Positions 55,681-63,899 of a DNA stretch of 64,000 nt are shown here, in pieces. Positions within the stretch are counted from its first letter, which is position 1, and each line of letters starts with the position of its first letter. The stretch is taken from the NCBI RefSeq assembly GCF_900566075.1, contig NZ_UPHU01000001.1:4960325-5024324 (forward strand), in the 5' to 3' direction. The stretch comes from Mycobacterium pseudokansasii. Lineage in GTDB: Bacteria; Actinomycetota; Actinomycetes; Mycobacteriales; Mycobacteriaceae. The translations under genes and the position numbers were made by a program. The notes under the pieces were generated by a model. The model saw nothing but the letters and a program-made list of their open reading frames with translations, did not search any database and had not been told where the DNA came from.

Positions 55681-56475
55681 ATGCGTGTAGCACGCTCGGT
55701 CAAACATTGGCTCGCCCCGGCGGCGAAAGCTGTGGCGCCACGCTTGTTCTGGCGGCGAAAATACCGTTTGCTACAACGCCTCGGCGAATCCCGCCCGGAT
55801 GTGCGGCTGGCGGCGTCGTTATGCGATCCGAACCGCATTTCGCTGGACATCGGAGCCGACGTCGGCGAGTTCACGATCGCGATGCTGGCGGCGTCGCGGT
55901 CGGTCATGGCATTCGAACCCCGCCCGGCCCAGGCTCGCGATCTGGCGTCGATGTTCGCGGCGGTCGGTGCCGCGGTGCTGGTGGACGCGGTGGCGCTGTC
56001 GGACAAGCCCGGCGTGACGGCCATGCGAGTGGTCGAATCCGAACCCGGCCGGAGCACCATCGACACCGACAACGTCCTCAGCGACGTGGATGGCGGCGAC
56101 GTCCAGACGATCGACGTGCCGGTCAAGCGCCTCGACGATCTTCAGCTGGACGACGTCGGCCTGATCAAGATCGATGTCGAGGGCCACGAACTTGCCGTGT
56201 TGCGCGGCGCCGCGGAAACGCTCCGGCGCAACCGGCCGGTGATTCTCGTGGAAGCCGAGGAACGCCATCGCCCCGGCGCCGTCGCCGAAATCACCACGCT
56301 GTTGACCGGCCTGGGCTACACGGGCTACTTCGAACTCGACGACGCCCGGCGGCCGGTCGAAGAGTTCGACCCGACGCAACACCAGAACCCGGCAAACATC
56401 GGCGGCCGAGAGGACCTGTGGGCGGCCCACGGCGTCTACGTCAACAACTTCGTCTTTGTGCCTGCGCAGGGTTGA
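55681..56475 (+). CDS. FkbM family methyltransferase
   Basis: 264 residues from ATG 55681 (GGAGA about 10 bp upstream). FkbM motifs: ISLDIGADVGEFTIAML, AFEPRPAQARDL, VGLIKIDVEGHELAVLRGA and VILVEAEERH. Predicted to methylate a sugar of the surface glycan. It is the last protein gene of the accessory island; its stop is 25 bp from the tRNA-Ala gene on the opposite strand. Confidence 0.9.
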   Translation: MRVARSVKHWLAPAAKAVAPRLFWRRKYRLLQRLGESRPDVRLAASLCDPNRISLDIGADVGEFTIAMLAASRSVMAFEPRPAQARDLASMFAAVGAAVLVDAVALSDKPGVTAMRVVESEPGRSTIDTDNVLSDVDGGDVQTIDVPVKRLDDLQLDDVGLIKIDVEGHELAVLRGAAETLRRNRPVILVEAEERHRPGAVAEITTLLTGLGYTGYFELDDARRPVEEFDPTQHQNPANIGGREDLWAAHGVYVNNFVFVPAQG

Positions 56476-56500
56476 GGCTCAATCTCTGTGGAGCTACCGG

Positions 56501-56573
56501 TGGAGCTAAGGGGATTCGAACCCCTGACCTACTCGATGCGAACGAGTCGCGCTACCAACTGCGCCATAGCCCC
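56501..56573 (-). tRNA. tRNA-Ala (CGC anticodon)
   Basis: The minus strand folds as a complete cloverleaf of 73 nt: acceptor GGGGCTA/TAGCTCC, a D-arm around GCGCAGTTGGTAGCGC, an anticodon stem ACTCG/CGAGT with loop TTCGCAT (anticodon CGC), and a T-arm with GGTTCGAATCCCC. The 3' CCA is not encoded. The accessory island ends at its 3' side. Confidence 0.97.
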
Positions 56574-56624
56574 TGATCGCTAGCAGGCTACCAGCCGCGG
56601 CAGCCGATGACCGAACTGCCGGCC

Positions 56625-57779
56625 CTACTGACCGACGGCGCGCGGCAGATCGCGTGACCACCCGTAGTGCCGCATCGGTACCGCGTTGTCCAGGTGCTCG
56701 AAGATCGGGTCCTCGTCGTCGATTTCCAGCACCACCGCGCCGGGACGCCGCAGCCGGGACGGCACCACGTCGTAGTCGCGGTCATGAGCGTTCTCCACGC
56801 CGACCCGCGCCCGCGCCATCCGGTGCATCCGGCGACGACGCACCTTCTCCTCGATGCGGGTCTGCCGGCGCAGATAGGCCAGGTAGAGCACCGTGACCGT
56901 GATAGCGGTACCGCACAACCACCATGCCAGCGGGGTCACCTCGAAGGCTGCAACCGCCGAGGCCACCAGTACCAGCGCCATCGCCATCAGCATGCGCTTG
57001 CGAAACGCGTACTTGCGCGCGCTCACCGCGGCGGCGGTCTTGGTGTCGAACCGGCGCCGCCGTGAGGCACCGGGGGTGAAACTCGCCGGCGCGTCATGGT
57101 CATCCTGGGGATCCTCCGGCGGTTCCAAACCGGACGAGTCCTCGACGTATTCGTATTCGTCGTCAGCACGGCCGACACGATCGGCATGCTCCTGGTCGCC
57201 GGTCCGCACGGCGAACAGCTCCGCGGTGTCGAGTTCGGACTCGTCGGCGGCGTCGTCCTCGATGGCCGGTTCGTCCGCAGCGGATCGGCCATCGGCTGCC
57301 AACGGCGTCGGCTCGGCTGTTCGCGCGCTGGCCCCGGCCGGAAGCGCCCCCGAGTTCTCCTCGACCACCTCGACGTCCAGGTAATCCGGTCTGTCGGCCT
57401 CGGTTTCGCGAGCCTGGCCCGCGGCGCCGACCTTCATGACGACCGCACCCGGGCGATCGACCTCGTCGGCAACGTCGGCGTCCGACGCCACGTCATGGAC
57501 CGGAGCCGTGTCCTGATCCACGTCGTCGTCGGCCTGGCCGACGGGCTCGGTGCCCCAGTCTTCCTCGGGCTTCCAGTGGGGGTCGCTGCGATGACCGGCG
57601 GCGGGACCCGTGCGCTTGAGCAGCCGCGCGCTGGCACCGCCGTTGAGCACCCGGGTCGCCAAGGCGACGTCGCTGGTGCGCCGCACCGCGTCGCGTTTGC
57701 TGATGAGCATGGGTACCAGCACGAACAGCCAGAGCACCACGAGCGATATCCACAAGAGCGACTGCGGGATGCTTGGCAT
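56625..57779 (-). CDS. GlpR/SepX-like divisome membrane protein (Rv0996-like)
   Basis: 384 residues. An N-terminal membrane helix (LLWISLVVLWLFVLVPMLI), a long acidic low-complexity region (about 60-260), and two further membrane segments (about 268-300), then a basic C-terminus with RARVGVENAHDRDYDVVP. This layout and its position two genes after a MoeA-like gene fit GlpR/SepX, the membrane receptor of the gephyrin-like Glp protein in actinobacterial cell division. A hairpin lies just upstream (57852-57880). Function is inferred from Corynebacterium and Streptomyces homologues. Confidence 0.82.
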   Translation of the reverse strand: MPSIPQSLLWISLVVLWLFVLVPMLISKRDAVRRTSDVALATRVLNGGASARLLKRTGPAAGHRSDPHWKPEEDWGTEPVGQADDDVDQDTAPVHDVASDADVADEVDRPGAVVMKVGAAGQARETEADRPDYLDVEVVEENSGALPAGASARTAEPTPLAADGRSAADEPAIEDDAADESELDTAELFAVRTGDQEHADRVGRADDEYEYVEDSSGLEPPEDPQDDHDAPASFTPGASRRRRFDTKTAAAVSARKYAFRKRMLMAMALVLVASAVAAFEVTPLAWWLCGTAITVTVLYLAYLRRQTRIEEKVRRRRMHRMARARVGVENAHDRDYDVVPSRLRRPGAVVLEIDDEDPIFEHLDNAVPMRHYGWSRDLPRAVGQ

Positions 57780-57851
57780 GGTGACCTGCTCTCTTCAGTT
57801 CCGATCCCCGCGAGGCCCCATCGTTGGCCAACGCGGCCGGGTCATGCGTCT

Positions 57852-57880
57852 GAGGCAATTACACACCTGTAATTTGCCTC
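57852..57880. promoter_or_regulatory. Near-perfect inverted repeat upstream of the GlpR-like gene
   Basis: GAGGCAATTACA (57852-57863) and TGTAATTTGCCTC (57868-57880) are reverse complements except for one extra base, around CACC. It lies 73 bp before the GlpR-like start and after the rimJ-like stop. No T-run follows on the transcribed strand, so an operator is as likely as a terminator. Confidence 0.45.
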
Positions 57881-57978
57881 TCACAAGCACCACTCGTCAC
57901 ACGTGTCGCGTCAGCCACATTTTTCTCGACTAACGGCGGCCGGCCCGAGCCTTGCTGATCGCACCCCGCGGCACCGCG

Positions 57979-58632
57979 TCAGGGCAAACTCGCCCGGCCG
58001 GCGCGGATCAGCCTCGACACCACCGACCCATCGACCTCTTCGATGGTGATCGCCACCACCAGGTGGTCGCGCCACGCCGAGTCGACCTCGAGGTAACGGC
58101 GCAGCAGACCCTCCTCGCGAAAACCGACCTTTGCCAAAACGGCACGGCTGGCGGCATTCTCCGGACGCACGGTGGCCTCGACCCGATGCAGTCCCACCCG
58201 GCCGAAGCAGTGGTCGAGGCCCAGCGCCAAGGCACCGGTGGCAACCCCGCCACCGGTGTGCGTGCTCGGTACCCAATAGCCGATCCAGGCCGATCGCAGC
58301 GCCCCGTGAGTGACGTTGCCAATGGTCAGTTGACCGCAGAACTTCCCGTCGAGCTCGATGACGTAGGGCAGCATGCGGCCTTTGCGCGCCTCAGAACGCA
58401 GACCCGAACACACCGCCGGCCACGCGGCAACCGAATGCCGGATCGCCCAGTCACCTTCCGCGCTGGGCTCCCACGGCTCCAGGTGGGCACGATCGGCCAT
58501 CCGGATCCGGCTCCACTGCGCGCCGTCGCGCATCCGGACCGGTCGCAACCGGATCACTCCCGCCCTGACGCGCAGCGGCCCGATGTTCATCGGCCAGCCG
58601 GGATGCCGGTAACTCGAGCGCAACAGGTTCAC
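57979..58632 (-). CDS. rimJ: RimJ/RimL-type GNAT acetyltransferase
   Basis: 217 residues. A GNAT domain with LRVRAGVIRLRPVRMRDGAQW at the start and an acetyl-CoA region THTGGGVATGALALGLDHCF, ending LEVDSAWRDHLVVAITIEE. By family it would acetylate the N-terminus of a ribosomal protein, but substrates of such proteins vary widely. It corresponds to Rv0995 and lies between the MoeA-like and GlpR-like genes, 21 bp after the former. Confidence 0.85.
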   Translation of the reverse strand: MNLLRSSYRHPGWPMNIGPLRVRAGVIRLRPVRMRDGAQWSRIRMADRAHLEPWEPSAEGDWAIRHSVAAWPAVCSGLRSEARKGRMLPYVIELDGKFCGQLTIGNVTHGALRSAWIGYWVPSTHTGGGVATGALALGLDHCFGRVGLHRVEATVRPENAASRAVLAKVGFREEGLLRRYLEVDSAWRDHLVVAITIEEVDGSVVSRLIRAGRASLP

Positions 58633-58653
58633 AAGAAGGTGCCGCGGTTGCGT

Positions 58654-59943
58654 CTAGCCGTGCTGAGCCAGGAAGGCGACGTCGACGATCTCGCCGGTGC
58701 GAATCTGCTCTGCTCCGGTGGGAACCACAACCAGACAGTTGGCCTCGGCCAGGGTGGCCAGCAGGTGCGACGATCCGCCCGCGGCTCCGCCCAGCGCCTG
58801 CACCAGGTACTCGCCACTGTCCTGATCGCGCATCAGCTGACCGCGCAGGTAACCCTTGCGCCCGGCCACCGAGGTAATCGGCGACAAGGTGCGGGCCTGC
58901 ACGATCCGGCGCATCGGCTGTCGCTTGCCCAGCGACAGCCGGATCAGCGGCCGGACCATCACCTCGAAAACCACCAGCGCGCTGACCGGATTGGCCGGCA
59001 GTAGAAACGTCGGAACCCGATCCCGCCCCAGCTGCCCGAACCCCTGCACGGATCCGGGGTGCATCGCAACGCGGACGACTTCCATCTCGCCGAGTTCGGA
59101 CAGCACCGCGCGCACCGCTTCGGCGGCCGCGCCGCCGACCCCGCCGGCGATCACCACCAGCTCCGCGCGGTTGAGCTGACCCTCGACAATCTCGCCGAGT
59201 TCCTTGGGGTTGTTGCTGACGATGCCGACCCGGTTCACCTCGGCCCCGGCATCCCGGCCGGCGGCGGCAAGGGCGTAGGAGTTGACGTCATACACCTGCC
59301 CGTTGCCCGGGGTGCGACAGATGTCGACCAGCTCGCCGCCGACGGCCATGACCGACAGTCGCGGACGCGGGTGCACCAGCACCCGTTCCCGGCCGACCGC
59401 GGCCAGCAGCCCCACCTGCGCCGGGCCGATGATGGTGCCGGCCCGAACCGCAACATCACCGGGCTGCACATCGTCACCGGCATGGCGCACATAGGCACCC
59501 GACGGCGCACCGCGCAGCACCCGCACCCGCGACATCCCACCGTCGGTCCACCGCAACGGCAGCACGGTATCGGCCAAGGTGGGCAGCGGGGCCCCGGTCT
59601 GCACCCGGGCCGCCTGGCGCGGCTGCAACCTCGTCGGGGTCCGCGCACCCGCTTCGATGGTGCCCATCACCGGCAGGGTCACCACGTCGCGATCGTCGAG
59701 GCTCGCGTCGTCGGCGAAGAGCTCGGTGGCCCCCGGGCCAAGGTGTTGGCCGACACTCATCACGTCGACGCTGCGCACCGCGTAGCCGTCGATCGCGGCC
59801 TGGTCGAAACCGGGCAGCGGGCGCTCGGTCACCACTTCTTCGGCGCACATCAGGCCCTGCGCCTCGGCAATGGCAACACGGATCGGTCTCGGGGCTACCG
59901 CGGCGGCCGATATCCGGGCCTGCTGCTCCTCCACAGAACGCAC
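58654..59943 (-). CDS. moeA: MoeA/gephyrin-like protein (Glp), altered active site
   Basis: 429 residues with the full MoeA domain set: PLPGFDQAAIDGYAV (domain start), ARVQTGAPLPTLADTVLPL, the MogA-like domain with VGGELVD, and a C-terminal SAF-like barrel. Motifs normally needed for molybdenum insertion are altered: the usual SGGVSVGDYD region is AGGVGGAAAEAV, and GNPVS is ANPVS. This fits a moonlighting Glp role with FtsZ and GlpR rather than (or in addition to) cofactor synthesis. It corresponds to Rv0994 (moeA1). The rimJ-like gene follows after 21 bp. Confidence 0.88.
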   Translation of the reverse strand: MRSVEEQQARISAAAVAPRPIRVAIAEAQGLMCAEEVVTERPLPGFDQAAIDGYAVRSVDVMSVGQHLGPGATELFADDASLDDRDVVTLPVMGTIEAGARTPTRLQPRQAARVQTGAPLPTLADTVLPLRWTDGGMSRVRVLRGAPSGAYVRHAGDDVQPGDVAVRAGTIIGPAQVGLLAAVGRERVLVHPRPRLSVMAVGGELVDICRTPGNGQVYDVNSYALAAAGRDAGAEVNRVGIVSNNPKELGEIVEGQLNRAELVVIAGGVGGAAAEAVRAVLSELGEMEVVRVAMHPGSVQGFGQLGRDRVPTFLLPANPVSALVVFEVMVRPLIRLSLGKRQPMRRIVQARTLSPITSVAGRKGYLRGQLMRDQDSGEYLVQALGGAAGGSSHLLATLAEANCLVVVPTGAEQIRTGEIVDVAFLAQHG

Positions 59944-60028
59944 AGCGCGCCTTTCCGTCGAGCCAGGTGGGCGAGCTGGGCCCGATCACCCGAGTCGCCG
60001 CGAGGGCGGGTCGCCCCACTCCGCCCGG

Positions 60029-60937
60029 CTACTGCTCGGTCAGACCCAATCGCGCCACCAACCATCGCCGCAACTCCGGGCCGTAATCGTCACGATCCAA
60101 TGCAAAGTCAACCGCAGCCTTGAGGTAGCCGCCGGGATTTCCCAAGTCGTGTCGGGATCCCCGGTGCACGACCACGTGCACCGGATGGCCCTCGGCGATC
60201 AGCAGCGCAATGGCGTCGGTGAGCTGAACTTCCCCGCCTGCTCCTCGGTCGATGCGGCGCAACGCACCAAAGATCGCCCGGTCGAGCACATAGCGACCGG
60301 CTGCCGCGTACATCGACGGGGCGTCCTGCGCCTTGGGCTTTTCGACCATCCCCTTGACCCTCAGCACGTCGGTCATCGCGGCATCGGGGGCCGGTTCGAC
60401 GTCGAAGACCCCGTAGGCGCTGATCTCCTCGGGCGTCACTTCGATGGCGCACAACACGGTGCCGCCCAGCCGGGCTCGAACCTTCGACATGGTCTTCAGC
60501 ACCCCGGTCGGCAGCACCAGGTCATCGGGCAGCAGTACCGCGACGGCGTCCTCGTCAGCTGACAGCGCGGGCTCTACGCAGCCGATGGCGTGTCCGAGTC
60601 CCAGCGGCTCGGACTGCACCACGGACTCCACCTTGATCAGCTCCGGAGCGCGGCGCACCTTGGCCAGCATGGCCGTCTTGCCGCGGGCCTCGAGGGTGCC
60701 TTCGAGCACCAGATCCTCGACGAAATGGGCGACCACACTGTCCTTGCCCTCGGAGGTGACGATCACCAGCCGCTCGGCACCGGCGGCAGCCGCCTCGGCG
60801 GCCACCAGCTCGATGCCGGGCGTGTCGACCACCGGCAGCAGCTCCTTGGGCACCGTCTTGGTCGCGGGCAGGAACCGCGTGCCCAGGCCGGCTGCGGGGA
60901 CGATCGCCGTGAAAGGGACCGAAACATCTGATGACAT
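60029..60937 (-). CDS. galU: UTP-glucose-1-phosphate uridylyltransferase
   Basis: 302 residues. The nucleotidyltransferase signature AAGLGTRFLPATKTVPKELL is at the N-terminus. Later motifs are LGLGHAIGCVEPAL, AVLLPDDLVLP, GVFDVEPAPDAA, KGMVEKPK and GEVQLTDAI. It makes UDP-glucose for galactan, trehalose and other envelope sugars, and could feed the polysaccharide cluster. It corresponds to Rv0993 and is divergent from the cyclo-ligase gene, with 77 bp between starts. Confidence 0.96.
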   Translation of the reverse strand: MSSDVSVPFTAIVPAAGLGTRFLPATKTVPKELLPVVDTPGIELVAAEAAAAGAERLVIVTSEGKDSVVAHFVEDLVLEGTLEARGKTAMLAKVRRAPELIKVESVVQSEPLGLGHAIGCVEPALSADEDAVAVLLPDDLVLPTGVLKTMSKVRARLGGTVLCAIEVTPEEISAYGVFDVEPAPDAAMTDVLRVKGMVEKPKAQDAPSMYAAAGRYVLDRAIFGALRRIDRGAGGEVQLTDAIALLIAEGHPVHVVVHRGSRHDLGNPGGYLKAAVDFALDRDDYGPELRRWLVARLGLTEQ

Positions 60938-61014
60938 CGTTCACACGATAACTCTCGCCGGATTTGCCGGGTGGGTTCGGAGCGGCGAAATCCCGGCCTG
61001 TCATCGTTGTGGGC

Positions 61015-61611
61015 GTGACAAGCGCGGGCAAGGCAGCGTTGCGGCGACGGGTGCTGGCCGCACGTCGCCTGGTTGCCGACGACGTCCGGGCCACCGAGGC
61101 GGGGCTGTTCACCCGGCACCTGGAGCCCTTGGTGAGCGGCCGAACCACGGTCTGCGCCTATGTGCCGGTGGGTGACGAGCCAGGGTCGATGGACATGCTC
61201 ATGTCATTGCGGCACCGCGCGGCACGGGTGCTGTTGCCGGTGGCACGGGTGGCCGCTGACAAGGTTCCGTTGCCGCTGCTGTGGGGTGAGTACCGCCCCG
61301 CCGAGCTGGTGCGGGGCCGGTGGGGACTGCTCGAGCCGCCCGGACCCTGGCTCCCGGAATCGGCTGTAGCCGGGGCCGACCTGGTACTCGTGCCGGCCCT
61401 GGCCGTCGACCGGCGGGGCGTGCGGCTGGGCAAGGGGTTCGGTTTCTACGACCGCTCACTGGCTGGGATGCACCCGCACACCCGGCTGATTGCGCTGATC
61501 CGCGACGAGGAATTGGTCGACGAGCTGCCGGGGGAGGCACACGACGTGCGAATGACCGACGTCATCACTCCCGCACGCGGATTGATCGCGCTCCCGTGCG
61601 GGAATGACTGA
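61015..61611 (+). CDS. 5-formyltetrahydrofolate cyclo-ligase
   Basis: 198 residues from GTG 61015 (ATG... frame is open from 60964, but the shorter form matches the family). It converts 5-formyl-THF to 5,10-methenyl-THF using ATP. Motifs: AALRRRVLAARR, VCAYVPVGDEPGSMDML, LPVARV and the phosphate-binding end VDRRGVRLGKGFGFYDRSL. It corresponds to Rv0992c. Confidence 0.93.
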   Translation: MTSAGKAALRRRVLAARRLVADDVRATEAGLFTRHLEPLVSGRTTVCAYVPVGDEPGSMDMLMSLRHRAARVLLPVARVAADKVPLPLLWGEYRPAELVRGRWGLLEPPGPWLPESAVAGADLVLVPALAVDRRGVRLGKGFGFYDRSLAGMHPHTRLIALIRDEELVDELPGEAHDVRMTDVITPARGLIALPCGND

Positions 61612-61626
61612 TGTCACGTGGTGGTT

Positions 61627-61653
61627 CTAGCACTTGAGAAGGTAGAGTGCTAG
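61627..61653 (+). promoter_or_regulatory. CIRCE element (HrcA operator)
   Basis: CTAGCACTT (61627-61635), nine bases, GAGTGCTAG (61645-61653): an almost exact CIRCE inverted repeat (consensus TTAGCACTC-N9-GAGTGCTAA). It lies 27 bp before the zinc-ribbon gene start. HrcA repression with heat induction is the expected control; in M. tuberculosis the Rv0991c/Rv0990c pair is reported in the HrcA regulon. Confidence 0.92.
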
Positions 61654-61680
61654 CCCAAGCCGAATTATCCGGAGGTCCTT

Positions 61681-61992
61681 GTGCCGACTTACAGCTACGC
61701 GTGCACCGAGTGCGCCGACCGCTTCGACGTTGTGCAAGCCTTCACCGACGAAGCGCTGACCACTTGCGGGAAGTGCTCCGGTCGGCTGCGCAAGCTGTTC
61801 AACTCGGTTGGCGTCGTATTCAAGGGCAGCGGTTTTTACCGCACCGACAGCCGCGAAACCGACAAGAAGTCGAAGAGTTCGACCAATGGGTCGTCATCGA
61901 CCGAGTCCGCGTCGAGCGAGACCAAGTCGTCGAGCCCGGCGGAGAAGTCCACCAGCACCACCGCCCCGGTTACCGCGGGCGCCGCAAGCTGA
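61681..61992 (+). CDS. FmdB-type zinc-ribbon protein (Rv0991c-like chaperone)
   Basis: 103 residues (GTG start, ribosome site GGAGGTCC). It begins PTYSYACTECADRFDVVQ; the two CxxC knuckles CTEC and CGKC (residues 8-38) bind zinc. The C-terminal half is a disordered Ser/Lys/Thr-rich tail. The M. tuberculosis equivalent is described as a redox-regulated chaperone that works with the DnaK system. The CIRCE element directly upstream supports a heat-shock role. A SAF-domain gene follows after 59 bp. Confidence 0.93.
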   Translation: MPTYSYACTECADRFDVVQAFTDEALTTCGKCSGRLRKLFNSVGVVFKGSGFYRTDSRETDKKSKSSTNGSSSTESASSETKSSSPAEKSTSTTAPVTAGAAS

Positions 61993-62051
61993 TCGGTTAT
62001 CCACAGGTCGCTTCTTGACCGGCATCGCCGGCGCTGATTCGCGCATACGGT

Positions 62052-62720
62052 GTGTCGGTGGCCGAACCATCGCTGAACGCATCCCTGTTCAGCCGCCTAT
62101 CGATCCTGCTGCGCCCGGACTGGACCCGGACCGTCCTGGCGCGGCGCATCGCCGCCGGTGGACTCGTCGTGCTGGCCGGCGTAGCAGCGCTGCGGTCGAA
62201 TACCGAGGCCGACGGTTCGCAGGTGGTGGTCGCCGCTCGGGACCTGCGCCCGGGCAGTGCCCTGACCTACGACGACATCCGGCTGGAAACGCGTTCGGCG
62301 GCAACGCTTCCCGATGGATCACAGACCAACCTGGGGGCAGTCGTCGGCTCGACGCTGGCAGGCCCGGCGCGACGCGGCGAGGTGCTCACCGATGTGCGGA
62401 TCCTGGGCAGCCGACTGGCCGAGTCGACGGCCGGTCCCGGCGCCCGCATCGTCCCGCTCCATCTGGCCGATAGCGCGCTGATCGACCTTGTCCGGGTCGG
62501 CGACGTGGTGGACGTGCTTGCCGCGCCGGTTACCGATTCGCCGGCGGCTGCGCCGGTCAGCAAAGTCGTGGCCACCGACGCCGTCGTCGTGCTGGTGTCG
62601 GCAAAACAGGAGCTTCAATCACACGATGAGCGCGTCGTGTTGGTCGTCCTGCCGGCACGCCTGGCGAATACGGTTGCAGGCGCGGTGCTGGGGCAGACGG
62701 TGACCCTGACATTGCATTGA
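62052..62720 (+). CDS. SAF-domain membrane protein (Rv0990c position)
   Basis: 222 residues with GTG 62052 or GTG 62058 as start. One membrane helix (about 32-50, RIAAGGLVVLAGVAAL) is followed by a SAF/CpaB-like domain: VVVAARDLRPGSALTYDDIRLE, PARRGEVLTDVRIL, VGDVVDVLAAP and a beta-rich end. It probably lies in the same CIRCE-controlled transcript as the zinc-ribbon gene, as Rv0990c (Hsp22.5) does in M. tuberculosis. Molecular function unknown. Confidence 0.82.
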   Translation: MSVAEPSLNASLFSRLSILLRPDWTRTVLARRIAAGGLVVLAGVAALRSNTEADGSQVVVAARDLRPGSALTYDDIRLETRSAATLPDGSQTNLGAVVGSTLAGPARRGEVLTDVRILGSRLAESTAGPGARIVPLHLADSALIDLVRVGDVVDVLAAPVTDSPAAAPVSKVVATDAVVVLVSAKQELQSHDERVVLVVLPARLANTVAGAVLGQTVTLTLH

Positions 62721-62870
62721 ACCGGCCCAAACCAGGATCCGGCCACGAATACTCACATCACCCCTGGAGCCAACCCGCATCTGAGATACCGTCTGCCTTC
62801 GACGTGCCCAGACAACGGCCCGGCATGCAGGACAGGATCAGACGACATCAACGGTGGAAAGGCGCTACCC

Positions 62871-63329
62871 ATGCTCAAAGGGTTCAAGGAGTTTCTCGCG
62901 CGGGGCAATATCGTCGACCTGGCCGTCGCGGTGGTCATCGGCACCGCGTTCACGGCGTTGGTCACCAAATTCACCGACAGCATCATCACGCCGTTGATAA
63001 CCCGGGTCGGTGTCAACCAGCAGACCAGCTTCGGCATCTTGCGGTTGGACATCGGCGGCGGGCAGGCCATCGACGTGAACATCCTGCTGTCGGCGGCCAT
63101 CAACTTTGTGCTGATCGCCGCCGTGGTGTACTTCTTGATCGTGCTGCCGTACAACAGGCTGCGCAATAAGGGCGAGGTCGAGCAGGCGGACGACGCGCAG
63201 GTGGTCCTGCTCACCGAGATCCGCGACTTGCTGGCCCAAACGAACGGCGACAGCCCGTCGGGCAAGCATGGCGGCGCTGCCGTGCCTGTGTCGCCGCCGC
63301 CCAACCACGGGCCTCGCGCGGAAACCTGA
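62871..63329 (+). CDS. mscL: Large-conductance mechanosensitive channel
   Basis: 152 residues. N-terminal amphipathic helix [13 protein letters not shown], first membrane helix [18 protein letters not shown] with the pore-lining AVVIGTAF, periplasmic loop, second helix [22 protein letters not shown], and a charged cytoplasmic bundle with TEIRDLLAQ. It opens under membrane tension to release solutes during osmotic downshock. Ribosome site GGAAAGG. It corresponds to Rv0985c. Confidence 0.97.
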   Translation: MLKGFKEFLARGNIVDLAVAVVIGTAFTALVTKFTDSIITPLITRVGVNQQTSFGILRLDIGGGQAIDVNILLSAAINFVLIAAVVYFLIVLPYNRLRNKGEVEQADDAQVVLLTEIRDLLAQTNGDSPSGKHGGAAVPVSPPPNHGPRAET

Positions 63330-63350
63330 TCCGCGGGTTACTTCCGAAAC

Positions 63351-63899
63351 TCAGATTTCAAGACTCGACAACTGCCCGATGATCTGAGCGGCCAACGGAT
63401 TCAGCGTTGCCATGCCGTCTCGCACGGCGTAGCGGGAGCCGGCGAGGTTAACCACCAGCGTGCTTCCCGAAACTCCCGCCAAGCCGCGCGACAGGCCCGC
63501 GTCGATGATTCCTGCCGACAGCCCTGAAGCGCGGATGGCTTCGGCGATCCCGAGGATTTCCCGGTCCAGGATGTCGCGGGTGGCCTCCGGCGTGACGTCG
63601 CGGGGCGTGACGCCGGTCCCCCCGACCGACACCACCAGGTCCACCCCGCCGATCACCGCGGTGTTCAGCGCGTTGCGGATCTCAACTTCGTCGGCCGACA
63701 CCGCGACCACACCGTCGACCACGAACCCCGCCTCGGTGAGCAGCTCGGTGACCAACGGGCCGCTGTGGTCTTCGTCGCCGTGGGCAGTGCGATCGTCGAC
63801 GACGACGACAAGTGCCCGGCCCACCACCAACTCCGCACCCTGTTCCATGGGTGCAACCGTATATCCGAGCTCTGACAACGGAGGACCTGCCTTCATCAC
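63351..63899 (-). CDS. moaB2: MoaB/MogA-type molybdopterin protein MoaB2
   Basis: 182 residues (GTG 63899; ATG 63896 possible). MogA/MoaB fold motifs: ALVVVVDDRTAHGDEDHSGP, LVVSVGGTGVTPRDVTPEAT and GIAEAIRASGL. Expected to adenylylate molybdopterin or act structurally. It corresponds to Rv0984. The start overlaps the stop of pepD (GTGA), so the two are translationally coupled. Convergent with mscL, 21 bp apart. Confidence 0.93.
   Translation of the reverse strand: MMKAGPPLSELGYTVAPMEQGAELVVGRALVVVVDDRTAHGDEDHSGPLVTELLTEAGFVVDGVVAVSADEVEIRNALNTAVIGGVDLVVSVGGTGVTPRDVTPEATRDILDREILGIAEAIRASGLSAGIIDAGLSRGLAGVSGSTLVVNLAGSRYAVRDGMATLNPLAAQIIGQLSSLEI

Noticed and set aside
21169..56500. Prophage or integrative plasmid
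   Set aside because: No integrase, phage structural, replication or conjugation gene was seen in the island; only insertion sequences.
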